Source of the DNA: Kitasatospora sp. A2-31
GTDB taxonomy: Bacteria > Actinomycetota > Actinomycetes > Streptomycetales > Streptomycetaceae
Length of the DNA: 64,000 nt
Reading direction: 5' to 3'
Assembly: GCF_022288725.1 (NCBI RefSeq)
Contig: NZ_JAKNTA010000013.1
Location: 154,580 to 218,579 of the forward strand
The translations under genes and the position numbers were made by a program. The notes beneath the pieces were generated by a model. It saw only the letters and a list, made by a program, of their open reading frames with translations, ran no database searches and was not told where the DNA came from. Below are positions 1-10,455 of the stretch, piece after piece (within the stretch, counting starts at the first letter, position 1; each line of letters opens with the position of its first letter).

Positions 1-1164
1 CCGCTCAGCGTCGGCTTCACCACCGGGCCGAACACCACGTCGGTGACCGTCTACCTGCACGGCTGGTACGGGCAGCCCGCGTACTACGCGGACGACGTCG
101 CGCTCACCGGTCCCGGCGGCAGCAGCCCCACACCGACCACCACCGCTCCTCCGACCACCACCGCTCCTCCGACCACCACTGCTCCTCCGACCACCACGCC
201 GCCGGGCGACACCTGCCCCACGAAGCCCAAGCCGTCGGGCAAGGTGCTGCAGGGCTACTGGGAGAACTGGGACGGCGCCGCGAACGGCGTCCACCCGGGC
301 ATGGGCTGGGTCCCCATCACGGACAGCCGGATCGCCGCGCACGGCTACAACGTCATCAACGCCGCCTTCCCGGTGATCCTCTCGGACGGCACCGTGCTGT
401 GGCAGGACGGCATGGACGCCGGCGTCAAGGTCTCGACCCCCGCCGAGATGTGCCGGGCCAAGGCGGCCGGGTCGACGATCCTGATGTCGATCGGCGGTGC
501 CGCCGCAGGCATCGACCTGAGCTCCGCCACCGTCGCCGACCGGTTCGTGGCGACCGTCGTGCCGATCCTCAAGAGGTACAACTTCGACGGGGTCGACATC
601 GACATCGAGACCGGCCTGTCCGGGAGCGGCGACATCAACACCCTCTCCGCCTCCCAGGCCAACCTGGTGCGCATCATCGACGGCGTGCTCGCCCGGATGC
701 CCGCGGGCTTCGGCCTGACGATGGCGCCCGAGACCGCGTACGTCACCGGTGGGAGCGTCACCTACGGGTCGATCTGGGGCGCCTACCTGCCGATCATCAA
801 GAAGTACGTCGACAACGGGCGACTGTGGTGGCTGAACATGCAGTACTACAACGGCAGCATGTACGGCTGCTCCGGCGACTCCTACCAGGCCGGGACCGTC
901 CAGGGCTTCACCGCGCAGACCACCTGCCTCGACAGCGGCCTGACCGTCCAGGGCACCACCGTCAAGGTGCCGTTCGACAAGCAGGTGCCCGGTCTGCCGG
1001 CCCAGCCCGGTGCGGGTGGCGGCTACCTGGCGCCGGGCCTGGTCGCCCAGTCGTGGAACGCCTTCGGTGGTGCGCTGAAGGGGCTGATGACGTGGTCGGC
1101 CAACTGGGACGGCTCGAAGGGCTGGACCTTCGGCGACAACGTGAAGTCGCTCCAGGGTCGCTGA
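1..1164 (+). CDS. Secreted GH18 chitinase (5' end outside window)
   Basis: Hydrolyses beta-1,4-GlcNAc linkages of chitin outside the cell. The frame is open from base 1, so the signal peptide and the start lie upstream of the window. The first ~40 visible residues look like the end of a beta-sandwich carbohydrate-binding module. A Thr/Pro linker follows, made of repeats of PPTTTA encoded by an 18-bp tandem repeat at about 127-200. The rest is a GH18 barrel opening with GYWENWDG, with SIGG on beta-3 and the catalytic DGVDIDIE; the acid/base Glu is codon 607-609. MAPET and the C-terminal LMTWSANWD are also typical of bacterial family 18 subgroup A chitinases. The stop is TGA at 1162-1164, followed by a strong palindrome. 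Function is secure; the number of upstream modules cannot be seen. Confidence 0.95.
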   Translation, partial: PLSVGFTTGPNTTSVTVYLHGWYGQPAYYADDVALTGPGGSSPTPTTTAPPTTTAPPTTTAPPTTTPPGDTCPTKPKPSGKVLQGYWENWDGAANGVHPGMGWVPITDSRIAAHGYNVINAAFPVILSDGTVLWQDGMDAGVKVSTPAEMCRAKAAGSTILMSIGGAAAGIDLSSATVADRFVATVVPILKRYNFDGVDIDIETGLSGSGDINTLSASQANLVRIIDGVLARMPAGFGLTMAPETAYVTGGSVTYGSIWGAYLPIIKKYVDNGRLWWLNMQYYNGSMYGCSGDSYQAGTVQGFTAQTTCLDSGLTVQGTTVKVPFDKQVPGLPAQPGAGGGYLAPGLVAQSWNAFGGALKGLMTWSANWDGSKGWTFGDNVKSLQGR

Positions 1165-1232
1165 CGCCCCGCTGAGTCCCGCACGGCCGGCCGCCCCCCC
1201 CTGCGGTGGCGGGTTGCGGAGACCGTAGGCTG

Positions 1233-1260
1233 CCTGCTTCCGGCGATCGCCGGAAGCAGG
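1233..1260. terminator. Perfect 28-bp palindrome after the chitinase gene
   Basis: Two 12-nt arms (CCTGCTTCCGGC and its complement) flank a central GATC, giving a fully self-complementary 28-bp sequence. It lies 68 bp after the chitinase stop and 26 bp before the start of the GNAT gene. A hairpin without a T-run is a usual actinomycete terminator, but the 4-nt loop and exact dyad also fit a regulator operator for the next gene. Confidence 0.6.
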
Positions 1261-1286
1261 CGGTGGGCACCAGGACGGGGGACGGC

Positions 1287-1793
1287 ATGGGGTACCGGAT
1301 CGAGCGGATCGGGACCGAGGACTGGGAGCACCTCCGGCGGGTGCGGCTGGCGCAGTTGCTGGACACGCCGATGGCGTTCGCGGAGACCCACGCGACCGCG
1401 CTCGCGTTCGGCGAGGACGAGTGGCGTTCGCGGACGGCGCGGGTCAACGAGCCGGGCTGCATCGGCCTGGTGGCCGTGGACGAGGCCGGCGAGTGGGTCG
1501 GCACGATGATCTCGTTCGCCTCCGGGCCGGGAAGCGCCGTGCTGGTCGGCGTCTGGGTGGATCCCGGGCACCGGGGCCGCGAACGCGGGGTTGCGGACCG
1601 CCTGCTGGACGGCATCGTCGCGTGGGCGCGGACCGCGGCCGGGGCGCGCCGGCTGGTGCTGACCGTGCACGAGGACAACCCGCGGGCGACGGCCTTCTAC
1701 GAGCGGCGCGGCTTCGCGTTCACCGGTGCGTCCGAGCCCTACGTGCTGGACCCGGACAGCCGGCTGGCCGAGATGGTCCTGCCGCTCGACTGA
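1287..1793 (+). CDS. GNAT family N-acetyltransferase
   Basis: A 168-residue protein of the GNAT fold, which moves the acetyl group of acetyl-CoA to an amine on a small molecule or protein; the acceptor cannot be told from sequence. The acetyl-CoA loop is visible as HRGRERGVADRLLD, followed by the late strand and helix with HEDNPRATAFYERRGF, the usual GNAT motif B (N-x-x-A-x-x-F-Y-x-x-x-G-F). The frame is open from a GTG at 1206, but I chose ATG 1287 because GGACGGGGGAC stands just before it and the protein then begins at the first beta strand (YRIERI). The upstream start would run through the palindrome. It stands alone, on the same strand as the chitinase. Confidence 0.85.
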   Translation: MGYRIERIGTEDWEHLRRVRLAQLLDTPMAFAETHATALAFGEDEWRSRTARVNEPGCIGLVAVDEAGEWVGTMISFASGPGSAVLVGVWVDPGHRGRERGVADRLLDGIVAWARTAAGARRLVLTVHEDNPRATAFYERRGFAFTGASEPYVLDPDSRLAEMVLPLD

Positions 1794-1976
1794 CGCAGTG
1801 GCGGCGGCGTGGGCGCGCACCGGTCCGCAGGGTCGTGCCCGCTCCGCCCCGACGGCTCCCGGTGACCGGCCGGTAGGCGCCCTGTCAGCCGCGCCCCGGG
1901 CCGGCCGGGCAGCCCGGCCCCGGCTCGGCGCGTCCGCCCGACCGGCCCCGGAAGGGAGCCCCGGCCTCCGGGGGCG

Positions 1977-3350
1977 TCAGGCCGGGACGAGTGCGTCCCA
2001 CTGCTCCCGCGTCGGGCCGTCGTGCGTCGGCGCGAAGTCCGGGCGGGCGGCCAGCCAGGCGGTGACGTGCCGGTCCACCTCCTCGGTGCCGTAGGCCTCG
2101 TCGGCCGGTTGCAGGAGGTGGCGCACCCGGGCGCGCGCCCTCATCACGACGGGATCGTCGAAGGCGCAGGCGGCCAGGGCGGCGGCCCGCCGGTCCGGCG
2201 GCGGAGCGCTCTCGGCGAGGCGCTGCTCGTTGACGCGGTCGGCCGCCACCTGCTCGTCGAACCACGGGCGGAGGGTCCGCGCGGCCCAGTCGTGGTACCA
2301 GGCCGGGTCCACGGCGATCCGGTCGACGTGGGTGGCGAGGTACTGGGCGGCACGGAGGCCGAGGGCCACGCCGTGGCCCAGGGTGGGGTTGGTGTGGACG
2401 AGGCTATCCCCGGCGTTGACCAGCCCGGTGACGACGGGTCCGTCGGCGTCGGCGAGGGAGGTCCAGCGGTTGTCCAGCCCGGCCATCGCCAGGACGGCCG
2501 ACCGGGGTTCGGGCGCCAGGTCGAGCCAGGCGGCGCAGGCGGGGAAGCGGCGGGCGGCGGCCTCGAACACGGCGGGGTCGGTGAGCGCTCCGCGGGTCGG
2601 ATCGGTCGTGGAAAGCACGATGTTCACCGCGAACGTGTCGTTGTCGGACGGGAAGACGCCGGCGAGCGCGAACGGTGCGGCGGAACCGGTCCTCACCTGC
2701 CCCGGGTCGCGCGGGCCCTCGGCGCGCAGGCGGTACCAGCGGCACAGGTAGGCGATCCCGGCGCGGTGGCTGTCGACCACGGGGCGGCGGCAGCCGGCCG
2801 CGACCAGCCAGGCGGGAACCGGGGAGCGGCGACCGGACGCGTCGACGACGAGGTCCGCCCGGTGCGTCTGCCCGTCCGCCTGCACGCCGGTGACCCGGAC
2901 GGGCCGGCCCTCGCCGAAGGTGAGGGCGCGCACCCGGCAGCCGAGCCGCACGTCGACGGCGGGCTCCCGCCGTACGGCCGCGGTCAGGGCGGCCTCCAGC
3001 ACGATGCGGCGGGTGCGCAGGGTCACCAGCTCCTCGTCGCCGGCCCGGTGCGGCGGGTGCTCGGCGAACCAGTCGAAGTCGTGGTACTCCCGGGCTCCGC
3101 GTGCCAGCAGGTCCGCGTGGACGTCGGGGGCCTCGGCGCGCAGCACCGTGCGGACGGGGGCGAGGAACGAGTGGGGTTGCACGGCCTGCGGGACCCGGGG
3201 CCTGCTCCAGCCGAAGAAGTCCCGGTCGAGGTCCTCGCCGGCGTCCCGGGCGTCCTGTTCGAACAACGTGACCGCATGGCCACGCCGGCCGAGCATGAGC
3301 GCCGTCCCCAGCCCGCTGATACCTCCGCCGATCACTGCAACCCGCGCCAC
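1977..3350 (-). CDS. FAD-dependent oxidoreductase/monooxygenase
   Basis: A 457-residue flavoprotein of the glutathione-reductase-type fold, probably a hydroxylase or epoxidase on a small hydrophobic substrate; substrate unknown. The N-terminus carries the dinucleotide-binding GGGISGLGTALMLGRRGH loop (Gly8, Gly10, Gly13) and the acidic end of strand 2 (TLFEQD). A second FAD contact VVDASGRRSPVP is near residue 170, and the late flavin motif AGDSLVHTNPTLGHGVALG near 310. There is no signal peptide and no fused reductase. The start is GTG at 3348-3350, preceded by AGGGGAG. The gene is divergent from the YrhB-like gene across 139 bp and has no partner genes that would reveal a pathway. Confidence 0.85.
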   Translation of the reverse strand: MARVAVIGGGISGLGTALMLGRRGHAVTLFEQDARDAGEDLDRDFFGWSRPRVPQAVQPHSFLAPVRTVLRAEAPDVHADLLARGAREYHDFDWFAEHPPHRAGDEELVTLRTRRIVLEAALTAAVRREPAVDVRLGCRVRALTFGEGRPVRVTGVQADGQTHRADLVVDASGRRSPVPAWLVAAGCRRPVVDSHRAGIAYLCRWYRLRAEGPRDPGQVRTGSAAPFALAGVFPSDNDTFAVNIVLSTTDPTRGALTDPAVFEAAARRFPACAAWLDLAPEPRSAVLAMAGLDNRWTSLADADGPVVTGLVNAGDSLVHTNPTLGHGVALGLRAAQYLATHVDRIAVDPAWYHDWAARTLRPWFDEQVAADRVNEQRLAESAPPPDRRAAALAACAFDDPVVMRARARVRHLLQPADEAYGTEEVDRHVTAWLAARPDFAPTHDGPTREQWDALVPA

Positions 3351-3489
3351 TGGCTCCCCTTCGCGTCGTGTTGCGGAGCGAGCCTACTACCCGGTGATCT
3401 TGGGCGGGGACCGGCCCCGGACCGTCACGGACGGGTCCGCACCGGGGCCGGCACCAAAATCCGGTTGACGTGCGGGCAATGATGGGAGC

Positions 3490-4026
3490 GTGATCTCCGA
3501 GGAGCGCGCGGTCGAGCTGGTCAACGCCCTGCTGGCGCGGAAGCTGCCGACCTGGGAATGGGCGAGGCTGATTCCGGAGCTGGTGGTCCACGCCGTCGAG
3601 GAGCGGTCGGTCGGCTGGCTCGCCTACTGGACCACGCCGGAGGCCGCCCGCGACCCCGCTCGGCGAGGCACCCTGCACGGTGGCCCCTACCTGGTCGACC
3701 GGGAGGACGGGAGCATCCACTGGGTGCCCGGCATCGACTGGCACGACGACTGGGAGGAGCGCTACCTCCGGGACGTCAAGGGCATCAGGCTGCCCGACCC
3801 GCTCGCCGCCGAGGTGCGCCGCCTCGCCGCCTCCGCCGGGACCGCCGCCGCCATGCAGCACCTGCGCAAGGCGGCCCCGCGGATCGGTCTGCAGGAGGCC
3901 AAGGCCTACGTGACGATCGTCGGGGACGGCAGCGAGCCGCCCGAGGAGCTGGCGGTTCTCACCCGCAAGCCACGTCGCTGGGGCGAACCGGACCCGATCG
4001 AGACGGTCGCCGGCCCGGTGCTGTAG
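3490..4026 (+). CDS. YrhB/Imm35-like domain protein
   Basis: A 178-residue cytosolic protein whose first ~95 residues match the YrhB/Imm35 pattern: an N-terminal helix, VGWLAYWTT, then GGPYLVDREDGSIHWVPG and a WEERYLRD motif. Members of this family are either immunity proteins of polymorphic toxins or free-standing proteins of unknown role in actinomycetes. No toxin gene lies next to it, so immunity is not supported here. The C-terminal part contains APRIGLQEAKAYVTI, which resembles the ribosomal protein L7/L12 C-terminal helix-loop (GLKEAKxxVE); this is a resemblance only. The GTG start at 3490 follows GATGGGAGC. Confidence 0.7.
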   Translation: MISEERAVELVNALLARKLPTWEWARLIPELVVHAVEERSVGWLAYWTTPEAARDPARRGTLHGGPYLVDREDGSIHWVPGIDWHDDWEERYLRDVKGIRLPDPLAAEVRRLAASAGTAAAMQHLRKAAPRIGLQEAKAYVTIVGDGSEPPEELAVLTRKPRRWGEPDPIETVAGPVL

Positions 4027-4077
4027 CGGCCTGCGCATCGGCCCCTCACGAGGGCCCGCGGCCGGTAGCGTGCCGGT

Positions 4078-4641
4078 ATGACAAATGATGACGCCTTGAT
4101 GACGGTGGGACAGCTGGCCTCGGCGATGGCTGCGTTGGGTCTGTACGAGGGCGACAACACGCCGGCCGAGCACGCCGAGTACGCCGCACAGGCCGGCGGT
4201 GTCGACGTCTACCGGCTGCGGCTGCTCAACGCTCTGCTCGGCTCGGTGCAGAGGGAGGTGATGCTCGCCGACGGCGTCGAGATGGCCGATGAAGTCCAGC
4301 AGGTCGTGTGGGGCGATCACCTGGAGTCCGCCAAGGCCGCGGACGACACGGTTGCCCAGATGGTCTTCGCGCGCTGGCAGACCTGGCGGGCGAGCCTCCC
4401 GATCATGGGGTTCGCCGAGTTCGAGGAGACCGGGCCGCTGCCGGTCGCCGCCGCGCACGCCTCCGAGGCGCTGCAACTGCTGCTCGGCTCGTACGGCGCG
4501 CTCCTCAAGGCGTTCGAGGCCGACGACGTCCAAGCCGCCGCCGCCCAGGCCGAGGTGCTGGAGCGGGCCGGGGAGATGCTGCAGTCCGCCGTCCGGAACA
4601 CCGACCGAATGCTGGAGATGCTCAGGAGCATGGGCCGGTAG
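4078..4641 (+). CDS. Conserved hypothetical helical protein
   Basis: A 187-residue protein I do not recognise. It is mostly alpha-helical and Ala/Leu/Glu-rich, has no signal peptide or membrane segment, and has no metal-binding cluster. The C-terminal ~60 residues (EALQLLLGSYGALLKAF onward) would form an amphipathic helical bundle. The ATG at 4078 is supported by strand codon bias and by the 51-bp gap after the YrhB-like gene, which suggests they may share a transcript. Upstream Shine-Dalgarno sequence is weak (GGTAGCG). Coding status is well supported by the third-position GC pattern; function is unknown. Confidence 0.65.
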   Translation: MTNDDALMTVGQLASAMAALGLYEGDNTPAEHAEYAAQAGGVDVYRLRLLNALLGSVQREVMLADGVEMADEVQQVVWGDHLESAKAADDTVAQMVFARWQTWRASLPIMGFAEFEETGPLPVAAAHASEALQLLLGSYGALLKAFEADDVQAAAAQAEVLERAGEMLQSAVRNTDRMLEMLRSMGR

Positions 4642-4690
4642 CCGTCCCGACCGGGCGCCCGGGAGGGCCGCTCGGCGGCCGGCAGAAAAC

Positions 4691-4708
4691 AAGCAGGCAT
4701 GATTGCTT
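4691..4708. promoter_or_regulatory. Candidate operator before the AtuA/carboxylase operon
   Basis: An 18-bp dyad AAGCA-GG-CATG-AT-TGCTT: both 5-nt arms and the CATG centre are symmetrical, only the two 2-nt spacers are not. It sits in a short A/T-rich island (AAAACAAG and TTGCTTTTTC) 78 bp before the start at 4786, where a promoter is expected. The size and symmetry suit a TetR-family site; the TetR gene at 14506 is a candidate binder, but that link is inference. Confidence 0.5.
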
Positions 4709-4785
4709 TTTCTTCCCGGCGGTGCCACGCTGCTGCGCGACGGCGAAGGGTGGCGGGTGGTGGGCCACCGGTGGGGAGGTGGGCT

Positions 4786-6521
4786 GTGCGGTCGGAGGCG
4801 GTGCTGCGGGTCGGGAACGCGTCCGGGTTCTACGGGGACCGGTTCTCGGCGGTGCGGGAGATGCTGACAGGCGGGCCGCTGGACGTGCTCACCGGCGACT
4901 ACCTGGCCGAGCTGACCATGCTGATCCTGGCCCGGGACCGGATCAAGGACCCGGCGACGGGATACGCGAAGACCTTCCTGCGGCAGATGGAGGAATGCCT
5001 CGGGCTGGCGCTGGAGCGCGGGGTGCGGATTGTGGTCAACGCGGGCGGGCTCGCGCCGGCCCGGCTGGCCGGGGCCCTGCGGGACCTGGCCCGGCGCCAG
5101 GGGTTGAATCCGGCCGTCGCCCATGTGGAGGGGGACGACCTGCTGCCGCGCAGCGCCGAACTCGGACTGCCGGAGGGCCTGTTGGCGGCCAACGCCTACC
5201 TCGGGGCGTTCGGCGTCGCCGAGTGCCTGAGGGCCGGGGCGGACGTGGTGGTCACCGGCCGGGTGACCGACGCCGCGCTGGTCGTCGGGCCGGCCATCGC
5301 CCGCTTCGGGTGGGCGGCGGACGAGCTGGACGCGCTCGCCGGGGCCGTGGTGGCCGGGCACGTGCTGGAGTGCGGCGCGCAGGCGACCGGGGGCAACTAC
5401 GCGTTCTTCCGCGAGCACGACGTCACCCGTCCGGGCTTCCCGATCGCCGAGCTGGAGGCCGACGGCTCCAGCGTCATCACCAAGCACCCGGGCACCGGCG
5501 GCGCCGTCACGACCGGCACGGTCACGGCCCAACTCCTGTACGAGACGGGTGGTGCCTGCTACCTCGGGCCGGACGTCACGGCCCGACTGGACAGCGCCCG
5601 GCTCACCCAGGAGGGCCCCGACCGGGTGCGGATCGACGGCGTGCGCGGCGAGACGCCGCCGCCGACGCTGAAGGTGGGGCTGAACAGCCTGGGCGGATAC
5701 CGCAACGAGGTGGTGTTCGTCCTCACCGGGCTCGACGTCGAGGCCAAGGCGGCACTGGTGCGGCGACAGCTGGACGCGGCGCTGCCGCCCGAGGCGCGGC
5801 CGGCCGAGCTGCGCTGGACCCTGGCCCGCACCGACCACCACGACGCGGACTCGGAGGAGGGTGCCTCGGCGCTCCTGCGGCTCACCGCCCGGGACCGCGA
5901 CCCGGCCAAGGTCGGGCGTGAACTGGGCAAGGCTGCAGTGGAGCTGGGTCTCTCCGGCTACCCCGGCTTCCATCTCACCGCCCCGCCCGGGCCGGGCGCG
6001 CCGTACGGGGTGTTCACCGCCGCGTACGTCGACGCCGAGGAGGTGGCACACACCGCCGTGCTCCCCGACGGGGATCGGGTCGCGATCGCGCCCGCACCGC
6101 GGAAGGCCACCTCGCCGGTGCCCTGCGCGGACGACCCCGGCGCAGGACTCCTCGACCCCGGCGCGGGAGTCCCCGCCCCGCCCCCGGCCGGCCCCACCCG
6201 CCGGGCGCCGCTCGGCCTGGTGGCGGGTGCCCGCAGCGGGGACAAGGGCGGCGACGCCAACCTCGGCGTCTGGGCCCGCGACGACGCCGGATGGAGCTGG
6301 CTCGCGCACACCCTCACCATCGACCTCATCCGTCAACTCCTGCCCGAGACAGCAGACTTGCCGATCGAACGGCACCTGCTCCCGAACCTCCGCGCGGTCA
6401 ACTTCACCATCACCGGCCTGCTCGGCGAGGGCGTCGCCGCCCAACACCGCTTCGACCCGCAGGCCAAGGCCCTGGGGGAGTGGCTCCGCTCCCGCCACCT
6501 CGACATCCCGGAGGCGCTGCT

Positions 6522-6525
<4 letters not shown>
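4786..6525 (+). CDS. AtuA-family acyclic terpene utilisation protein
   Basis: A 579-residue protein of the DUF1446/AtuA family. In Pseudomonas, atuA belongs to the citronellol/geraniol degradation cluster, but its biochemical activity is not defined. The N-terminal ~450 residues carry the family features: RVGNASGFYGDR at the start, then IVVNAGGLAP, TGRVTDAALVVGP, HVLECGAQATGGNY and GLNSLGGYRNEV. A second domain follows a Pro-rich linker (about 455-480) and begins LGLVAGARSGDKGGDANLGVWA, the AtuA-associated C-terminal domain. I chose GTG 4786 over the TTG/ATG codons further upstream because GGGGAGG precedes it and the family core begins there. The stop overlaps the next start (GTGA), so it is translationally coupled to the carboxylase. 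Confidence 0.88.
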
Positions 6526-8120
<1,595 letters not shown>

Positions 8121-8275
8121 CGGCACCTGCGCCCGGCGTCCGTGCCCCGCACCCGGGCCCGGCGCGACGCCCGCACCGGTCGAACGCCGAGCCGCCCGAA
8201 CGCCGAGCGGCCGAGCCGCCGAGCGCCGAGCTCCGAGAAGCCACACGCGACACGCGACATGCGAGGAACCCTGAC

Positions 8276-10219
8276 GTGATCACCAACCTGCTGGTCGCCA
8301 ACCGCGGCGAGATCGCCCGCCGGGTCTTCCGCACCTGCCGGAGCCTGGGCATCGCCACCACGGCGGTCCACTCCGACCCGGACGCCGACGCCCCGCACAC
8401 CCGCGAGGCCGACGTGGCCGTCCGGCTGCCCGGCGCCGCGCCCGCCGACACCTACCTGCGCGGCGACCTGATCGTGAAGGCCGCCCTGGCGGCCGGTGCC
8501 GACGCCGTCCACCCCGGCTACGGATTCCTCTCCGAGGACGCCGAGTTCGCCCGCGCGGTGATCGACGCGGGCCTGGTCTGGGTCGGCCCGCCGCCGGAGG
8601 CGATCGCCGCGATGGGATCCAAGACCGCCGCCAAACGCCTGATGGCGGCGGCCGGAGTCCCCGTGCTGGACGCGGTCGCCGAACCCGTCGAGGCCGACCT
8701 GCCGCTGCTGGTCAAGGCGGCCGCCGGCGGCGGCGGGCGCGGCATGCGGGTGGTCCGGCGGCTGGACGAGCTGGCCGACCGGCTCGCCGCCGCCCGCGCC
8801 GAGGCGGCGAAGAGCTTCGGCTCCGACGAGGTCTTCTGCGAGCCCTACCTGCCGACCGCCCGGCACGTCGAGGTCCAGCTGATGGCCGATGCGCACGGGA
8901 CGGTGTGGGCGGTCGGCGACCGCGACTGCTCGCTGCAGCGGCGGCACCAGAAGGTCGTCGAGGAGGCGCCGGCCCCGGGCCTCGCCGACGAGGTGCGCGC
9001 CGCCCTGCACCGGGCCGCGGCCGACGCCGCCCGGGCGATCGGCTACACCGGCGCCGGGACGGCCGAGTTCCTGCTCGCCGCCGACGGGCGGTTCTTCTTC
9101 CTGGAGATGAACACCCGCCTCCAGGTCGAGCACCCGGTGACCGAGGCGGTGACCGGGCTCGACCTGGTGGCGCTCCAACTCGCCGTCGCCGAAGGCGGGG
9201 AACTCGCCGAGCACCCCCCGGCCACGGTGGGCTGCGCGATCGAGGCCCGCCTCTACGCGGAGGACCCGGCACGGGACTGGCAGCCTTCGACCGGGACCAT
9301 CCGGCGCTTCGACATCCCGCTGCCGTACGAGGAGTTCGGTGGGCGCGGGCTGCGGCTGGACTCCGGCGTCGAGCCGGGCAGCGAGATCACCGTGCACTAC
9401 GACGCCATGCTGGCCAAGCTGGTCGCCTGGGCGCCGACCCGGGCGGCGGCCGCCCGGCGCCTCGCCGACGCGCTGAGCCGGGCCAGGGTGCACGGGCCGG
9501 CCACCAACCAGGAGTTGCTCGTCCGCGCCCTGCGCCACCCAGCCTTCCTGGCCGGGGACGTGCACACCGCGTTCCTCACCGAGCATGCGGCCGAGCTGTA
9601 CGCCGCCGACCGGGACGCCGACGAGGCGGAGGCCCGACTGGCGGCGCTCGCGGCCGCGTTGGCCGATGCCGCCGAGCGCCGGTCCGGTCGCGCGCTGCCG
9701 TCGGGCTGGCGCAACCTGCCCTCCCAGCCGCAGACCAAGCGGTACGCGGCCGCCGACGGCGCCGAGATCGAGGTCCGGTACCGGCTCGGCCGCACCGGGT
9801 TGGACGCCCAGGGCCACCCCGGCGCCGAGCTGGTCTCGGCCACGCCGACCCGGGTCGTCCTCACCACCGACGGCCTGCGGCGCGGCTACGACGTGGCCCG
9901 CTACGGCGACCGCGTCCACGTGGACGGTCCGACCGGCGGCACCGTGCTCACCGCGTTGGGGCGGTTCCCCGACCCCGCCGACCACACCGACCCCGGCGCG
10001 CTGCTGGCCCCGATGCCCGGCACGGTGGTACGGACCGCCGCTGCCGTCGGCGACACCGTCAAGGCCGGGCAGCCGCTGCTCTGGCTGGAGGCGATGAAGA
10101 TGGAGCACCGCGTGGCCGCCCCGGCCGACGGCGTCCTCACCGAACTGCGCGCCACCCCGGGCCTGCAGGTCGAACTCGGCGCCCTGCTCGCCGTCGTCCA
10201 ACCGCACCGGCCGAGCTAG
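8276..10219 (+). CDS. Acyl-CoA carboxylase alpha subunit (biotin carboxylase + BCCP)
   Basis: Carboxylates its own biotin with ATP and bicarbonate and hands the carboxyl group to the beta subunit at 6522. The 647 residues contain, in order, the biotin carboxylase N domain (LLVANRGEIARRVFRTC), VHPGYGFLSEDAEFA, the ATP-grasp glycine loop VKAAAGGGGRGMRVV, the catalytic EMNTRLQVEHPVTE segment near 280, a middle linking domain, and a C-terminal biotinyl domain with EAMKMEH, whose middle Lys takes biotin. GTG 8276 follows GAGGAACC with good spacing. The 155-bp gap before it carries CGCCGAG direct repeats and no gene. Length is normal for actinobacterial MccA/AtuF-type subunits. Confidence 0.94.
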   Translation: MITNLLVANRGEIARRVFRTCRSLGIATTAVHSDPDADAPHTREADVAVRLPGAAPADTYLRGDLIVKAALAAGADAVHPGYGFLSEDAEFARAVIDAGLVWVGPPPEAIAAMGSKTAAKRLMAAAGVPVLDAVAEPVEADLPLLVKAAAGGGGRGMRVVRRLDELADRLAAARAEAAKSFGSDEVFCEPYLPTARHVEVQLMADAHGTVWAVGDRDCSLQRRHQKVVEEAPAPGLADEVRAALHRAAADAARAIGYTGAGTAEFLLAADGRFFFLEMNTRLQVEHPVTEAVTGLDLVALQLAVAEGGELAEHPPATVGCAIEARLYAEDPARDWQPSTGTIRRFDIPLPYEEFGGRGLRLDSGVEPGSEITVHYDAMLAKLVAWAPTRAAAARRLADALSRARVHGPATNQELLVRALRHPAFLAGDVHTAFLTEHAAELYAADRDADEAEARLAALAAALADAAERRSGRALPSGWRNLPSQPQTKRYAAADGAEIEVRYRLGRTGLDAQGHPGAELVSATPTRVVLTTDGLRRGYDVARYGDRVHVDGPTGGTVLTALGRFPDPADHTDPGALLAPMPGTVVRTAAAVGDTVKAGQPLLWLEAMKMEHRVAAPADGVLTELRATPGLQVELGALLAVVQPHRPS

Positions 10220-10455
10220 CCGCGTCGGCCGAGCCGGCCACGCCGGCCGCGACATGCCTGGACCGGCCGGGGCACGCACGGACCCCGGGCAGGCACGGAC
10301 CGGCCGGGGCACGCACGCATCGGCCCGACGCACCCGCACCGCCCCCGACCTCACCGCCCCTGACCCAACCGCCCCCCACCCCATCGCCCCCGACCCCGAG
10401 GCCCGCCCACACCCGACCCCCGGAATCCCGCACCGCCCGGAAGGACGTACCGCCC

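Noticed and set aside
3490..4026. Immunity gene of a polymorphic toxin
   Set aside because: The fold looks YrhB/Imm35-like, but no toxin, WXG or Rhs gene is adjacent.
2404..6498. A 1364-codon open frame on the minus strand
   Set aside because: It is the antisense shadow of the FAD oxidoreductase region and the AtuA gene; composition is Arg/Gly/Pro-rich with no domain, as is usual for off-frames in DNA of this GC.
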